Shown here in pieces: positions 34,076 through 42,982 of a DNA stretch of 64,000 bases (position 1 is its first letter; every line of letters begins with the position of its first letter). The stretch comes from CAVPOO01 sp963707015 (GTDB lineage: Bacteria > Pseudomonadota > Gammaproteobacteria > Thiohalobacterales > Thiohalobacteraceae). The notes below the pieces were generated by a model that was not told the DNA's origin, did not search any database, and saw only the letters and a list, made by a program, of their open reading frames with translations. The position numbers were made by a program, and so were the translations under genes. The stretch covers positions 214,156-278,155 of the forward strand of contig CAVPOO010000002.1 in assembly GCA_963707015.1 (NCBI GenBank), written 5' to 3'.

Positions 34076-35416
34076 TCACGCCGGCAGCGCCACGCCCGCT
34101 TCGCGCATACGCGCCAACTTGTAACGAAGCGTTCTCGGGCTGATGCCAAGCCGCTCGGCGACTGCCTTGCGGTTTCCGTTATCGGCTTTCAACGCGTCAA
34201 GAATCAGCTCCTGTTCGCGATGTTTTAGATCAGAGCCCAGACCATCTGCTATTGCGGGGTCAGGTGGCAGCTCATCCCGAACAGGCACATGACCGGGCTC
34301 CAATTCGAAATGCAGGTCCTCTACTTCGATCCGGTCGCCTGTTTTGAGAATCAATGCGCGCTGAACGACGTTTTCAAGCTCTCGAACGTTACCGGGCCAG
34401 TCGTGAGCCACAAGAACGCTTTCCGCACGCTCTGAAATCTTCGGCACCGGCTGACGACTTGGGCAGTGTCGCTCGACCAGACGCTGTGCGATCGGCAATA
34501 TGTCGTCCCGACGTTCACGCAATGGTGCTAGGCAGAGAGGGAAAACATTCAGGCGATAGAAGAGATCTTCGCGGAAGTTTCCTGCCGCCACTTCTTCGCG
34601 CATGACGCGGTTTGAGGTGGCCACAACCCGAACATCGAGCGCGATAACATCCTTCCCGCCGAGACGTTCAACTTCCCTCTCCTGAAGCACGCGGAGTAAC
34701 TTGGCCTGCAGGCCAAGATCCATCTCCGATATCTCGTCGAGCAGCAAGGTGCCCCCCTGGGCCTGCTCAAACTTGCCCGGGCGGGTCTGGTAGGCGCCGG
34801 TGAAAGCGCCTTTCTCGTAGCCAAAAAGAACAGCCTCCAGCATATTTTCAGGAATTGCCGCGCAATTGATGGCAACGAAAGGTGCCGCCACGCGTGCTGA
34901 ATGTTCGTGAATAAAGTGTGCGAGAACCTCCTTGCCTGTACCTGACTCGCCGCTGATCATGACCGTTGCGTCTGTGCGAGCAACGCGCGTTGCCAGCGCC
35001 ACAAGCTCAAGTGTCCGCTGGTCTTCCGCGACCATTCTGGGCTCATCATTAACTCGGGGCAGATAGCGAGTCACCATCTCCACCAGCATGCCCGCCTCGA
35101 ATGGCTTGAGCAGATAATCTGACGCGCCGTTACGCATTGCGTCGACTGCCTTTTGCACGGTCCCGTACGCCGTCATCAGCACGACGGGAATATCGGGCTG
35201 GCGGCTATGAATTCGTTTGAGCAAGGTATTGCCATCCATTTTCGGCATCTGGACATCACTAACCACCATCCCGACATGGTCGCGCTCCAGATAGTCAAGG
35301 GCTGTGCGGCCGTCTGCTGCTGCAGCAATGGTATAACCGGCGAGTTCCAAAGTGTCACACAGGGCTTCGCGCAAAGACGAGTCATCTTCAACGATCAGTA
35401 CCTTGGCTTGACTCAT
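34076..35416 (-). CDS. fleR: Sigma-54-dependent response regulator FleR
   Basis: This 446-residue NtrC-type regulator has a receiver domain (phospho-acceptor D54 in VVSDVQMPKMDG), an AAA+ domain with Walker A GESGTGKE (156-163) and the sigma-54 contact loop GAFTGA (203-208), and a C-terminal Fis-type helix-turn-helix (NRKAVAERLGISPRTLRYKL). ATG 35416 has a GAGGAG site. It is preceded by its kinase gene fleS and activates middle flagellar promoters. Confidence 0.95.
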   Translation of the reverse strand: MSQAKVLIVEDDSSLREALCDTLELAGYTIAAAADGRTALDYLERDHVGMVVSDVQMPKMDGNTLLKRIHSRQPDIPVVLMTAYGTVQKAVDAMRNGASDYLLKPFEAGMLVEMVTRYLPRVNDEPRMVAEDQRTLELVALATRVARTDATVMISGESGTGKEVLAHFIHEHSARVAAPFVAINCAAIPENMLEAVLFGYEKGAFTGAYQTRPGKFEQAQGGTLLLDEISEMDLGLQAKLLRVLQEREVERLGGKDVIALDVRVVATSNRVMREEVAAGNFREDLFYRLNVFPLCLAPLRERRDDILPIAQRLVERHCPSRQPVPKISERAESVLVAHDWPGNVRELENVVQRALILKTGDRIEVEDLHFELEPGHVPVRDELPPDPAIADGLGSDLKHREQELILDALKADNGNRKAVAERLGISPRTLRYKLARMREAGVALPA

Positions 35417-35426
35417 ACGTATCTCC

Positions 35427-36665
35427 TCAGTTAGCTGTAAGCAGGGATAGCTGTCTGCGCGTGACAGGTTGCACATTCTTTGCGGACACCCCGCCGGGCA
35501 ATGGCCGTGCGTGACCTGCAGAAGGCAGTTGTATTACGAAGCAAGCACCACCCTGCGTATGTGATTCAACGCGCACTCCACCTTCATGTGCGGCCACTGT
35601 CACCTGAACAACTGCAAGTCCCAGCCCCGTTCCTTCCGGACGGGTGGTAAAAAATGGCTCGAATATCCGCTCCCGCAGGGCATCGGGTATGCCCGGACCG
35701 TTGTCGGCCAGCCGAATCTCAACGTCGCTGTCACCCCGACACTGGGTCGAAAGGAACAGGCGGGCACCCTTACCGGCAACCTCCAAGCTGTTATTGGCGA
35801 GGTTAGAGAGTGCCCCGAGCAAGGCTTGGCGACTTCCTTGGAGCACAAAATCATGCGCTTGATCGTTAATCTCCCAAGCGGCACCGATCAAACCCATCTG
35901 CGCCTCAAGCAACTGCACTAGGTCATCAATAAGCTCACCAACTGTAAAGGTCTCTTCGCCGGTACTGCCGCCGCGTGCAAACACCAGCATGTCGGTCACC
36001 ATGGACTCCAGATGACGCAACCGGTCCAGCAGACGAACTGCGAACCGGCTACGATTTGTGTCCGCGAGCCGGGCATTCGTCAGATGAGACGCATACAGCA
36101 GTGCAGACGACAGTGGTGTTCTAATCTGATGTGCCAGCTTAGCGACCATTTCCCCCATGGCGGAAAGTCGTCGCTGGCGATTGATCGTGTCCTGCAGGGC
36201 ACGGGTGTCCGTTACATCGTTAAGCAACAGAATTCGACCTGCCCCGGATTCAAGTGCGCAAGAGGCAATGTTAACCCAGCGGCCATCGCTTAACTGCACC
36301 TCGTTGGCATCACCCCCGGTTGTCAGCAGGACGCGCAGACTGATATCGGACCAACGCTCTCCGACGAGCGGCTCGCCTAAGAGATCAACAGCTGCGGGGT
36401 TGGCGTCACGGATGACTCCATTCTGATCAAGGACAATGACACCTCCCGGCAGACCATCAAGCAGCTTTTCCAGCCGATCCGCCAGTTTCTCCTTTTCAGC
36501 TAGATGATGGAGCCGTTCAGAACGCGCTGCAGCCAACTCTTCCGTGAGACGGTGCACACGTTGTTCGAGCTCGCGATACGACGCCTCAAGTTGCACCGAC
36601 ATCCTACTGAATGCCATGAAGGCATTCTGAAGCTCGCCTTTGTCGCTGGTTTCCGTGCTTCTCAC
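35427..36665 (-). CDS. fleS: Flagellar sensor kinase FleS
   Basis: The GTG at 36665, with an AGAGG site, gives 412 residues; TTG 36710 would add 15. A coiled-coil start (about 10-65) leads to a PAS-like domain (about 68-150: LDGLPGGVIVLDQNGVIRDA), a dimerisation domain with phospho-acceptor H179 (KLAHQIRTPLSS), and an HATPase domain (NLANNSLEVA, DNGPGIPD, GTGLGLAVVQ). There are no membrane helices, so it senses inside the cell. It pairs with FleR. Confidence 0.94.
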   Translation of the reverse strand: MRSTETSDKGELQNAFMAFSRMSVQLEASYRELEQRVHRLTEELAAARSERLHHLAEKEKLADRLEKLLDGLPGGVIVLDQNGVIRDANPAAVDLLGEPLVGERWSDISLRVLLTTGGDANEVQLSDGRWVNIASCALESGAGRILLLNDVTDTRALQDTINRQRRLSAMGEMVAKLAHQIRTPLSSALLYASHLTNARLADTNRSRFAVRLLDRLRHLESMVTDMLVFARGGSTGEETFTVGELIDDLVQLLEAQMGLIGAAWEINDQAHDFVLQGSRQALLGALSNLANNSLEVAGKGARLFLSTQCRGDSDVEIRLADNGPGIPDALRERIFEPFFTTRPEGTGLGLAVVQVTVAAHEGGVRVESHTQGGACFVIQLPSAGHARPLPGGVSAKNVQPVTRRQLSLLTAN

Positions 36666-36736
36666 GTAGTCGCCGCCTCTTCTGTTGGTCGTCTTGCCCG
36701 CGGAGATCAATGTGCCCCGGGACTCGTGATCAGAGA

Positions 36737-36752
36737 AGCAACAACTATGCCG
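36737..36752 (-). promoter_or_regulatory. Sigma-54 promoter upstream of fleSR
   Basis: The minus strand reads CGGCATA-GTTG-TTGCT with GG-N10-GC spacing, a good -24/-12 match. The start would be near 36726, upstream of both candidate fleS starts. It fits FleQ-dependent expression of fleSR. Confidence 0.75.
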
Positions 36753-36936
36753 AATTTCTGGCTGGCAATAATTACAATAGGTTAAGAGATAAAATCGGAA
36801 ATTGAGTCAATTGTTCGGCGCAGAGGCTAAGCGTTTGAGGTACGCAAAACCGACAGTTCTACTTTCCCAGGCTGAGCCGAATATCGCAATGCCAACCGTA
36901 AGGCATGGAAAAACAGATGTGCACCAATTCCCTTGC

Positions 36937-38361
36937 CTAGGCGTCACTGCGCTGCAGGCCATATTTCCGCAGCTTTTCCACCAACGTGGTGCGACGCATA
37001 CCCAAACGCTTGGCAGCGTGTGCAACTACACCACCTGCGTCTTCTAAGGCCTGTCTAATAAAACTTAGCTCGAGATGACTAAGATGTTCCTTGAGGTCGA
37101 TACCTTCCCGTGGCAGGCGCGGTTCTTCGTAGGCCATGGGAGGTGGATTCAGTACCAACTCCTCATTGAGCTTAGTCTCGGGCATGGAACCACCTTCAAG
37201 CTGCAGCTTTTCCGGCAAATCACCGATATCAACCACGCCAAAGGGATAGAGAATCGCCAGACGTTCAACCAGGTTGGCGAGCTCACGAACATTGCCCGGC
37301 CAGTGATACTGACAGAGCGCCATGATCGCCACCGGCGTAAGCCGCACCGAGCCGCGTTTCTCATGCTCAAGACGACGGATCAACTCGTTGACCAGCAGAG
37401 GGATGTCTTCTGCGCGTTCCCGCAGTGGCGGCATATCGATGGGAAACACATTGAGGCGATAATATAGATCTTCCCGGAAGCGCCCGTCCTTGATCGCCTC
37501 TTCCAGATCACGGTGAGTCGCAGCAACGACGCGGACGTTGGCTTCGATACTCTTGTTGCCCCCTACTCTCTCAAACGTGCGTTCTTGCAGAACTCGCAAC
37601 AGTTTAACCTGCATCGGGAGACTCATATCTCCGATTTCATCCAGGAACAAGGTGCCTCCCTCGGCCATCTCAAAGCGCCCCTGGCGCGCGCTAATGGCGC
37701 CAGTAAATGCACCCTTCTCGTGACCAAAGAGTTCCGATTCCAGTAGGTCAGCCGGAATTGCCCCACAGTTAATGGGCACGAATGCCTTGTCGCGTCGCGC
37801 TGAATAATAATGGAGATTACGTGCGACAACCTCCTTGCCGGTACCGGATTCACCCAGGATAAGTACATTCGCCTCAGAGTCGGCGACCTGCTGGATGTGC
37901 TTACGTACCTGCTGGATCGCACGGCTGCTACCAACCAGGCTGCGAAAGAGATCGACGGGCCGCTGACGGCCCGCATCTTTGTGGCTTTCGCGATAGACCT
38001 CAGCCTGATGGAAGGCGTTGGTCAGCTGCGTGTAGCGTGGCGGAATCTCGATACGGCCGAGAATGCAGGAACCAGCATCGATTGCGACTGTGGGTTCCTT
38101 GCCTTTCTGGGCCAGCAGGAAGATGGGCAGGTGCTCGTCGAGTGCATGAATATCCTTGAGCAGCTTTGCCAAGGCCTGGTCCGACTTACAGCTGCCAATG
38201 AGAACAGCCACGAGATCACCGGAGTTTTCAACGGCTTCCTTCCAAGCCACGCAGTTTCGTACCTGCACCGGCTCGCGGTCGATAAACTCAAGTACTGCCG
38301 CCAGTTCCTTGCTGCGACTATCATCCGACTCGATAACCAGCACTTTGCCATCAAGTGACAT
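36937..38361 (-). CDS. fleQ: Master flagellar activator FleQ
   Basis: This 474-residue NtrC-family protein starts at ATG 38361 with a GGGGGGAT site. The N-terminal FleQ domain lacks a receiver aspartate, as is typical. The AAA+ domain has Walker A GESGTGKE (170-177) and an intact GAFTGA loop (217-222). The C-terminal helix-turn-helix is AKRLGMRRTTLVEKLRKYGL. In Pseudomonas, FleQ binds c-di-GMP and FleN; the R-rich sites for this cannot be checked here without alignment. Upstream lies a 15-bp palindrome. Confidence 0.94.
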   Translation of the reverse strand: MSLDGKVLVIESDDSRSKELAAVLEFIDREPVQVRNCVAWKEAVENSGDLVAVLIGSCKSDQALAKLLKDIHALDEHLPIFLLAQKGKEPTVAIDAGSCILGRIEIPPRYTQLTNAFHQAEVYRESHKDAGRQRPVDLFRSLVGSSRAIQQVRKHIQQVADSEANVLILGESGTGKEVVARNLHYYSARRDKAFVPINCGAIPADLLESELFGHEKGAFTGAISARQGRFEMAEGGTLFLDEIGDMSLPMQVKLLRVLQERTFERVGGNKSIEANVRVVAATHRDLEEAIKDGRFREDLYYRLNVFPIDMPPLRERAEDIPLLVNELIRRLEHEKRGSVRLTPVAIMALCQYHWPGNVRELANLVERLAILYPFGVVDIGDLPEKLQLEGGSMPETKLNEELVLNPPPMAYEEPRLPREGIDLKEHLSHLELSFIRQALEDAGGVVAHAAKRLGMRRTTLVEKLRKYGLQRSDA

Positions 38362-38408
38362 GAGTATCCCCCCCAATATACTCGTTGACTATGCGTTAAC
38401 CCTGGGAA

Positions 38409-38423
38409 ATCACGAAACGTGAT
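38409..38423. promoter_or_regulatory. Palindrome upstream of fleQ
   Basis: ATCACG-AAA-CGTGAT is a perfect inverted repeat 47 bases before the fleQ ATG, in the 241-base fleQ/atypical-PilZ gap. It does not match the FleQ or CRP consensus well. It may be an operator for an unidentified regulator. Confidence 0.45.
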
Positions 38424-38602
38424 AAGCCGCCGCACCGTGATTCCGCTTCTGACCTATGGCTGCAAACCAAGTTAACCATTGAGCCCAGAAAATGTCAAAA
38501 TTCCGACGGGGCAAGACGTGGAGCACACTCCTGCCCGCTCGAAAATAACCAACTAATATTTTTTACAAACAATAACTTATGTCGCTTGTAACGGAACTTG
38601 GC

Positions 38603-39199
38603 TCAGACCTTACCTGGACGCTCATGCGCAACCGCACGACGGTGGTGTAGAAATATCCAACGTTCCAGCATCTCCTGAGCTGATTCCCCCAGACCTGACA
38701 GGGCTGCGGTAATACGGGCTAATTCGCCTGCTTCTTGTACTGATTTTATACGGCCCGGCAAGGATAGTGCGTGAGCATACGATGGGTGAATCCATAGCTC
38801 GACTTTCCCCCAGGAATCGACCGCCGGCACATTTTCGCAGCTGTCTTCCCAAACTACACTGCGCGCACCTATCTGTATTCGTCGTAATGGTGGACGATCG
38901 AGACTCCGACTCGCTAGATCGCCTACTAGATCAAGCAGGAGGCTAAGCTTAAAATCCAGTCGGGCAAGCTCCTGTACGATTGGCGATGCGTCATCCGACA
39001 GCGGTATACGTTGGTCATCAAGGCCGGCAACCGTATGCAATACGCTTTCGACCCGCTGGTTGATCTCAGCGAGTTCCATGGAAGTGAGCACATTGTGCAG
39101 TGGAAACCAGCTGACTGGGGCCCTTGTCTCGAAAACTACGCCCATAACGTCCATAGCAGAGCGCGATTCACGGCCGTTGTCGAATTCTGCGTCTGACAT
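38603..39199 (-). CDS. Atypical PilZ-domain protein (predicted c-di-GMP-related)
   Basis: This 198-residue protein lies downstream of fliT. The helical N-terminal part and the segment ELARLDFKLSLLLDLVGDLA, followed by PPLRRIQIGARSVVW, match the atypical (tetrameric-type) PilZ group known from xanthomonads. Those proteins have a long dimer/tetramer helix and may not bind c-di-GMP by the usual RxxxR motif, which is not evident here. It is the last gene of the fliD-fliS-fliT run. A role in linking c-di-GMP to filament assembly or motor behaviour is inference. Confidence 0.7.
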   Translation of the reverse strand: MSDAEFDNGRESRSAMDVMGVVFETRAPVSWFPLHNVLTSMELAEINQRVESVLHTVAGLDDQRIPLSDDASPIVQELARLDFKLSLLLDLVGDLASRSLDRPPLRRIQIGARSVVWEDSCENVPAVDSWGKVELWIHPSYAHALSLPGRIKSVQEAGELARITAALSGLGESAQEMLERWIFLHHRRAVAHERPGKV

Positions 39200-39273
39200 C
39201 TGCTAGACGATACGCGCAGACGAGCGATTATGACAAGGAGATTTTCTCAGCTGACTGCTAGCAGAAGCGGGAC

Positions 39274-39600
39274 TTACTCGCGATTTCCAGTGTATGCGCG
39301 CACCGCAGCCCGCCCCTGCTCAGCGGACCGGAGATCGCGAACCAAATCCTGACGGCGCTCACGGAGCAAGCTCATTACAGTTCCGTTGAGATCTAACAAC
39401 GCCTTGAACACCTGCTGGTGTCGTTCGAGGTCCTGGTCGGCAGGTGATGTCGACAAATACTCTTTAATGTTTACCTGTCTCTCGGCTTCGATTGATGCAG
39501 CCTTGGACCATTGGTCGGACTCTACCAACGACAGCAACTCGCGCGAGAGCGCGATGATTGTTTCGAGCGTGGCATCCTGGGACGTAGGCGCTGTACGCAT
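39274..39600 (-). CDS. fliT: Flagellar export chaperone FliT (FliT-like)
   Basis: The 108-residue, all-helical, charged protein follows fliS by five bases, the usual place and size of FliT, the FliD chaperone. Sequence similarity in this family is low, so the call rests mainly on position, size and helical pattern (LETIIALSRELLSLVESDQW at the start). Confidence 0.75.
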   Translation of the reverse strand: MRTAPTSQDATLETIIALSRELLSLVESDQWSKAASIEAERQVNIKEYLSTSPADQDLERHQQVFKALLDLNGTVMSLLRERRQDLVRDLRSAEQGRAAVRAYTGNRE

Positions 39601-39605
39601 GTGGC

Positions 39606-40052
39606 TTATCCACCAGCTAAACTGGCGTTAGTGGAAGAGGCACCAGACGGTTTCGTACTTAACTGATCGCCAATGGCATCCCACGCTTCCTTGATCTGCC
39701 GCAGCAGGGCTGCCACCTCATCGAGTATCTCAACGCTGTTTTCCAAGTTGGCAGTAATAAGGCGTCTATCCATATAGTCATAAAGATCATCCAGATTCTG
39801 GGCAATTTCCCCGCCCGCATTCAGATCCAGACTCGAGCGCAAACCCCCAACGATGGATATCGCCCAACCGATGTGTTTCCCCTTTTGCTCCATTTGGCCG
39901 CGCGCCAAGTGGCCCTTGGCAATCGCAATCTTGTCCAGCGCGCCTTCCATGAGCATCTGGATCAGCCTGTGAGGGCTTGCCGCTGCAACTCCTGCCTGGA
40001 CTGCCGTCCGATTGTATTGGTTGAGCGCAAGCTGCGCATTTTTTTGTGTCAT
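39606..40052 (-). CDS. fliS: Flagellin export chaperone FliS
   Basis: This 148-residue helical protein has the FliS hallmarks YNRTAVQAGVAAASPHRLIQ, MLMEGALDKIAIAKGHLARG and DLYDYMDRRLITANLENSVE. It keeps flagellin FliC unfolded until export. It is located between fliD and fliT. Length is slightly above the usual 130-140. Confidence 0.95.
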   Translation of the reverse strand: MTQKNAQLALNQYNRTAVQAGVAAASPHRLIQMLMEGALDKIAIAKGHLARGQMEQKGKHIGWAISIVGGLRSSLDLNAGGEIAQNLDDLYDYMDRRLITANLENSVEILDEVAALLRQIKEAWDAIGDQLSTKPSGASSTNASLAGG

Positions 40053-40077
40053 TGCTATGCCTCACTTCATCTGTTAA

Positions 40078-41385
40078 TCACAGTCCTGCTAGCTGCTGGA
40101 CCAGAAAGTTACTCGTTGCTGTCAACTGGCCCATGAGTGCGTCTAACGCCGAGAACCGCTGGCGGAATCGCTCCTCAATACGGCCCAATCGAAACTCCAT
40201 GTTGGCAATCTGATCATCGACCCGGCCGAGGCGAGCATTAATACCATCTGTCCGGTTATCTAGCACACCATCAGCATTTAGAAACTCGTTAACCAAGGAT
40301 TCCAGTTGGTACACGTAACCCTCGTTATCATTGGCAAAAAGCTCCGCCAGAGATCTGAAATCTGTATTGATCGCACTCTCCAACTCGCCGGTATCCAATC
40401 CCATGCTGCCGTCTTTCTGGATTGTCAAACCAACTTGCGAAAGTACCTTATAGCTGCCCACAAGACCATCGCGAGGGACGTTAAGAATATTGACGATCCC
40501 TGACTCGATGGTCCGCAGTGTGCTGTCCGCCTGGAGTTCCCCGGTTCTTAGGCTATCTATTGTCGAGCGAATCTCATTAAAAGCCTCTACAAATGACTGT
40601 ACTGACGCCGTAACGGATGCCACATCACGCTCGACGTTGAGCGTCACCGCACTGGTCGACTCCGATTTCAGATTCAGTGTCAGCCCATCTACTGCATCGG
40701 TGATGGTGTTGGAAGGACGGGTGACTGTATAAGTACCGTCAAGCAAGAGATGGGCATCTTCGGCAGCATTGATGGTCGTAATGCCCAGCGTGGTCCCCAC
40801 CCCACCTGTAAACGATAAACCAACCGTGTTTGCAATCCCAGTGTTGTCAGAGGTGAGCACAAGATAGTGCTCAGTATCTGTCTCGTTGACAATCACTGCA
40901 CTCACACCAACGTTGTCCGTGGCATCGTTGATCGCATTCCGGATGTCACCCAAGGTCATGCCGCTCACATCAACGGTAAACGACGTCGTGCCGATACTAA
41001 GGGTCACTTGGTCGCCGGCGCCGCCAACGACTGTGGTGTCGGTATCCGCGAATACGGCTGAGCCCATCTTGTGGGCCTCAGCCGTATTTGTCACCTGGAT
41101 ATCCAGGGTGCCCACCGACGCAGCGCTATTGGCGGTGACAGTAAAAACATCCTCATCGTCGGAACTAGCCGTGTAGACCTGAAAAGCGTCGGTTGTCTTG
41201 AGGTCCTTCATTGCAGACTGAAATGACGATACAACGCTTTTCAGGCGACCAACCGCACTGAGTTCGGCGTTGTACTCATCCTTCCTGTCTTCAAGGGCAT
41301 TCAGTGGTCGACGCTCAAGCACCATCAACTGATTGATGATGCCCTCAATATCGAGCCCTGACCCTACACCGGCTGCGCTTAGCAT
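40078..41385 (-). CDS. fliD: Flagellar filament cap protein FliD
   Basis: This 435-residue cap (HAP2) protein has the N-terminal signature GVGSGLDIEGIINQLMVLER and a C-terminal helix region (RVDDQIANMEFRLGRIEERF, then RFSALDALMGQLTATSNFL). The middle is Thr/Val-rich beta structure. A sigma-54-like site lies 49 bases upstream. It is followed by fliS. Confidence 0.95.
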   Translation of the reverse strand: MLSAAGVGSGLDIEGIINQLMVLERRPLNALEDRKDEYNAELSAVGRLKSVVSSFQSAMKDLKTTDAFQVYTASSDDEDVFTVTANSAASVGTLDIQVTNTAEAHKMGSAVFADTDTTVVGGAGDQVTLSIGTTSFTVDVSGMTLGDIRNAINDATDNVGVSAVIVNETDTEHYLVLTSDNTGIANTVGLSFTGGVGTTLGITTINAAEDAHLLLDGTYTVTRPSNTITDAVDGLTLNLKSESTSAVTLNVERDVASVTASVQSFVEAFNEIRSTIDSLRTGELQADSTLRTIESGIVNILNVPRDGLVGSYKVLSQVGLTIQKDGSMGLDTGELESAINTDFRSLAELFANDNEGYVYQLESLVNEFLNADGVLDNRTDGINARLGRVDDQIANMEFRLGRIEERFRQRFSALDALMGQLTATSNFLVQQLAGL

Positions 41386-41433
41386 GGAATACCCCTGTCC
41401 GACTGAAACGTTAAGACCTGCTGACGGGAACTA

Positions 41434-41449
41434 TGCAAATGCAGTACCA
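41434..41449 (-). promoter_or_regulatory. Candidate sigma-54 promoter upstream of fliD
   Basis: The minus strand reads TGGTACT-GCAT-TTGCA with GG-N10-GC spacing, in the 66-base flaG-fliD gap. Start near 41423, about 38 bases before the fliD ATG. The -12 part is consensus; the -24 part has two mismatches. Confidence 0.65.
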
Positions 41450-41451
41450 GT

Positions 41452-41835
41452 TCAGGCCTGCTCCTTGAGTATTACCCCTTCACCGTTGGCCAGGTTACGG
41501 GCCAGCGCTAACACCTCTTCCGGAGGAATCTGCCGAATCAGCTGATTGGTTTCGGAATCAACCACCTTAATAACAGTCCGACCACTTTCCTCGTCAACAC
41601 TGAACTGCAGAGTGCGGGTCAGTTTCTGTACGAAATCGTTGAGGTTCCCTACTGCCTCCTTGACCTTGACTTCCATTGGGCGATCAGACTCCACGCCTGG
41701 CAAGCTCTGGCCGCCAGTGGTACGGTCTTTCCGCTCCACCGTCGATGATGAGCCAGATACCTGTGCGATCTCGGGGAATTTCAGCATCCGTGCCGAACCA
41801 ACCGATGATGTTGGTTTTACAAACTCGGATGACAT
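41452..41835 (-). CDS. flaG: FlaG family flagellar protein
   Basis: The 127-residue protein has a variable N-terminus and the conserved FlaG core (about 60-115): VGNLNDFVQKLTRTLQFSVD, EESGRTVIKVVDSETNQLIR, QIPPEEVLALA. FlaG affects filament length in polar flagellates. It sits between fliC and fliD as usual. A strong hairpin separates it from fliC. Confidence 0.93.
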   Translation of the reverse strand: MSSEFVKPTSSVGSARMLKFPEIAQVSGSSSTVERKDRTTGGQSLPGVESDRPMEVKVKEAVGNLNDFVQKLTRTLQFSVDEESGRTVIKVVDSETNQLIRQIPPEEVLALARNLANGEGVILKEQA

Positions 41836-41866
41836 GGTTTCTTACCTTTATATCGTGATTAAGTCT

Positions 41867-41897
41867 GGGTGTTCGGGACTCCCTGTCCCGAACACCC
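41867..41897 (-). terminator. Strong hairpin downstream of fliC
   Basis: GGGTGTTCGGGA pairs perfectly with TCCCGAACACCC around a 7-base loop, 22 bases after the fliC stop. The minus strand has no run of U after it, so it probably stabilises the fliC mRNA 3' end or attenuates read-through into flaG. Confidence 0.7.
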
Positions 41898-41918
41898 GCC
41901 ATTCACCTACGTGGACCC

Positions 41919-42764
41919 TTAGCCCAATAAGGAGAGTGCTACCTGCGGCAAGGCGTTCGCCTGCGCCAGCATCGCTGTACCGGCCTGCTGCAAGATCTGT
42001 GAACTGGTAAAGTTCGCCGTCTCCGCAGCAAAATCTGTGTCTTGCAGACGGCTACGTGCAGCAGTCAGGTTCTCCACATAATTCTGAAGGTTAGAGATTA
42101 CCGCTTCAAACCGATTCTGCACCGCGCCGAACGTCGATCGGTTGCTGGATACGGCGTCGATAGCGGTATCAATTGTCGACAGCACACCGGAAGCGGCGGC
42201 CTGAGTCGTGATATCGATGGTCCCCGTCGCGGTCAGACTTGCGTTATACGCAGCAAAACTACCCGTCGCCAAATTAGTCCCGGTCACCGAAATCTGCCCA
42301 CTGGCATTGCCATCTTGACTGACCTGGAATACGATTCCCCCCGACGTGCTACCATCCAGAAGTTTCCGACCGTTAAACTCAGTCGTCTGGACAATGCGAG
42401 AGATCTCCTGCGTGAGCTGATCGACCTCCGCCTGCAGACCAGCGCGGTTTTCAACCGTTCCATTAGCCGACTGAACAGCCAACTCACGAATACGCTGAAG
42501 GTTATTACCGATTTCACCTAAAGCACCTTCTGCTGTCTGTCCCAGTGAAATGCCGTCGCCTGCATTCCGAACGGCCTGGTTCAGTCCGCGAATATCCGCG
42601 GTCATTTTCTGGACAGTGAACATGCCCGCAGCGTCGTCCTTCGCGCTGTTGATACGCAGACCCGAAGACAATCGCTGCAGGGAAGTTTGTACTGAACCGA
42701 TGGTCGAGCTCAAGTTACGCTGGGCATTCAGCGACGCCACGTTCGTGTTAATGACTAGTGCCAT
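41919..42764 (-). CDS. fliC: Flagellin FliC
   Basis: This 281-residue flagellin has complete N-terminal D0/D1 (MALVINTNVASLNAQRNLSS; QRIRELAVQSANGTVENRAG) and C-terminal D1/D0 (RSRLQDTDFAAETANFTSSQ, ending QVALSLLG). The middle (about 135-200) is short, surface-exposed and Ser/Thr-rich (including GNASGQISVTGTNLATG), offering sites for O-glycosylation. It is the only flagellin gene in the window. A sigma-28 promoter and structured leader lie upstream, and the modification island follows behind it. Confidence 0.97.
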   Translation of the reverse strand: MALVINTNVASLNAQRNLSSTIGSVQTSLQRLSSGLRINSAKDDAAGMFTVQKMTADIRGLNQAVRNAGDGISLGQTAEGALGEIGNNLQRIRELAVQSANGTVENRAGLQAEVDQLTQEISRIVQTTEFNGRKLLDGSTSGGIVFQVSQDGNASGQISVTGTNLATGSFAAYNASLTATGTIDITTQAAASGVLSTIDTAIDAVSSNRSTFGAVQNRFEAVISNLQNYVENLTAARSRLQDTDFAAETANFTSSQILQQAGTAMLAQANALPQVALSLLG

Positions 42765-42780
42765 GATTTTTCCCCTTAGT

Positions 42781-42807
42781 CAATGCCCCGAAAAAGGCAG
42801 GACATTG
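42781..42807 (-). promoter_or_regulatory. Hairpin in the fliC mRNA leader next to the ribosome-binding site
   Basis: CAATG and CATTG arms with an inner CC/GG pairing form a stem ending 4 bases before AAGGGGA, the fliC ribosome-binding site. Farther up the leader, TACAACGTTGTA (42830-42841) is a perfect palindrome. The leader of about 95 bases is long, so translational control or mRNA stabilisation is possible. Confidence 0.45.
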
Positions 42808-42869
42808 CTTGGTTGATAACTGACGGATATACAACGTTGTAGATGTCGTATCTACCGCCTCCGCCTAGC

Positions 42870-42897
42870 TTAGCGGCAAAACCAGGGAAACTCTTAA
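42870..42897 (-). promoter_or_regulatory. Sigma-28 promoter of fliC
   Basis: On the minus strand TAAGAGTTT (-35 region, 42896-42888) is followed after 10 bases by GCCGCTAA (-10, 42877-42870), close to the FliA consensus TAAAGTTT-N11-GCCGATAA. It lies about 105 bases upstream of the fliC ATG. Confidence 0.8.
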
Positions 42898-42982
42898 GAG
42901 CCAGCAATGGTGGGTACGATGATAATCCATTGGCCGGACGCGGCACTTGGAATCACGATTAAGTAGCTGTTTTACAAGCTCG

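Noticed and set aside
34082..34097. Weak sigma-54-like site at the 3' end of fleR that could serve fliE
   Set aside because: Spacing is right, but both the -24 and -12 elements deviate at several positions, so it was not listed as a promoter.
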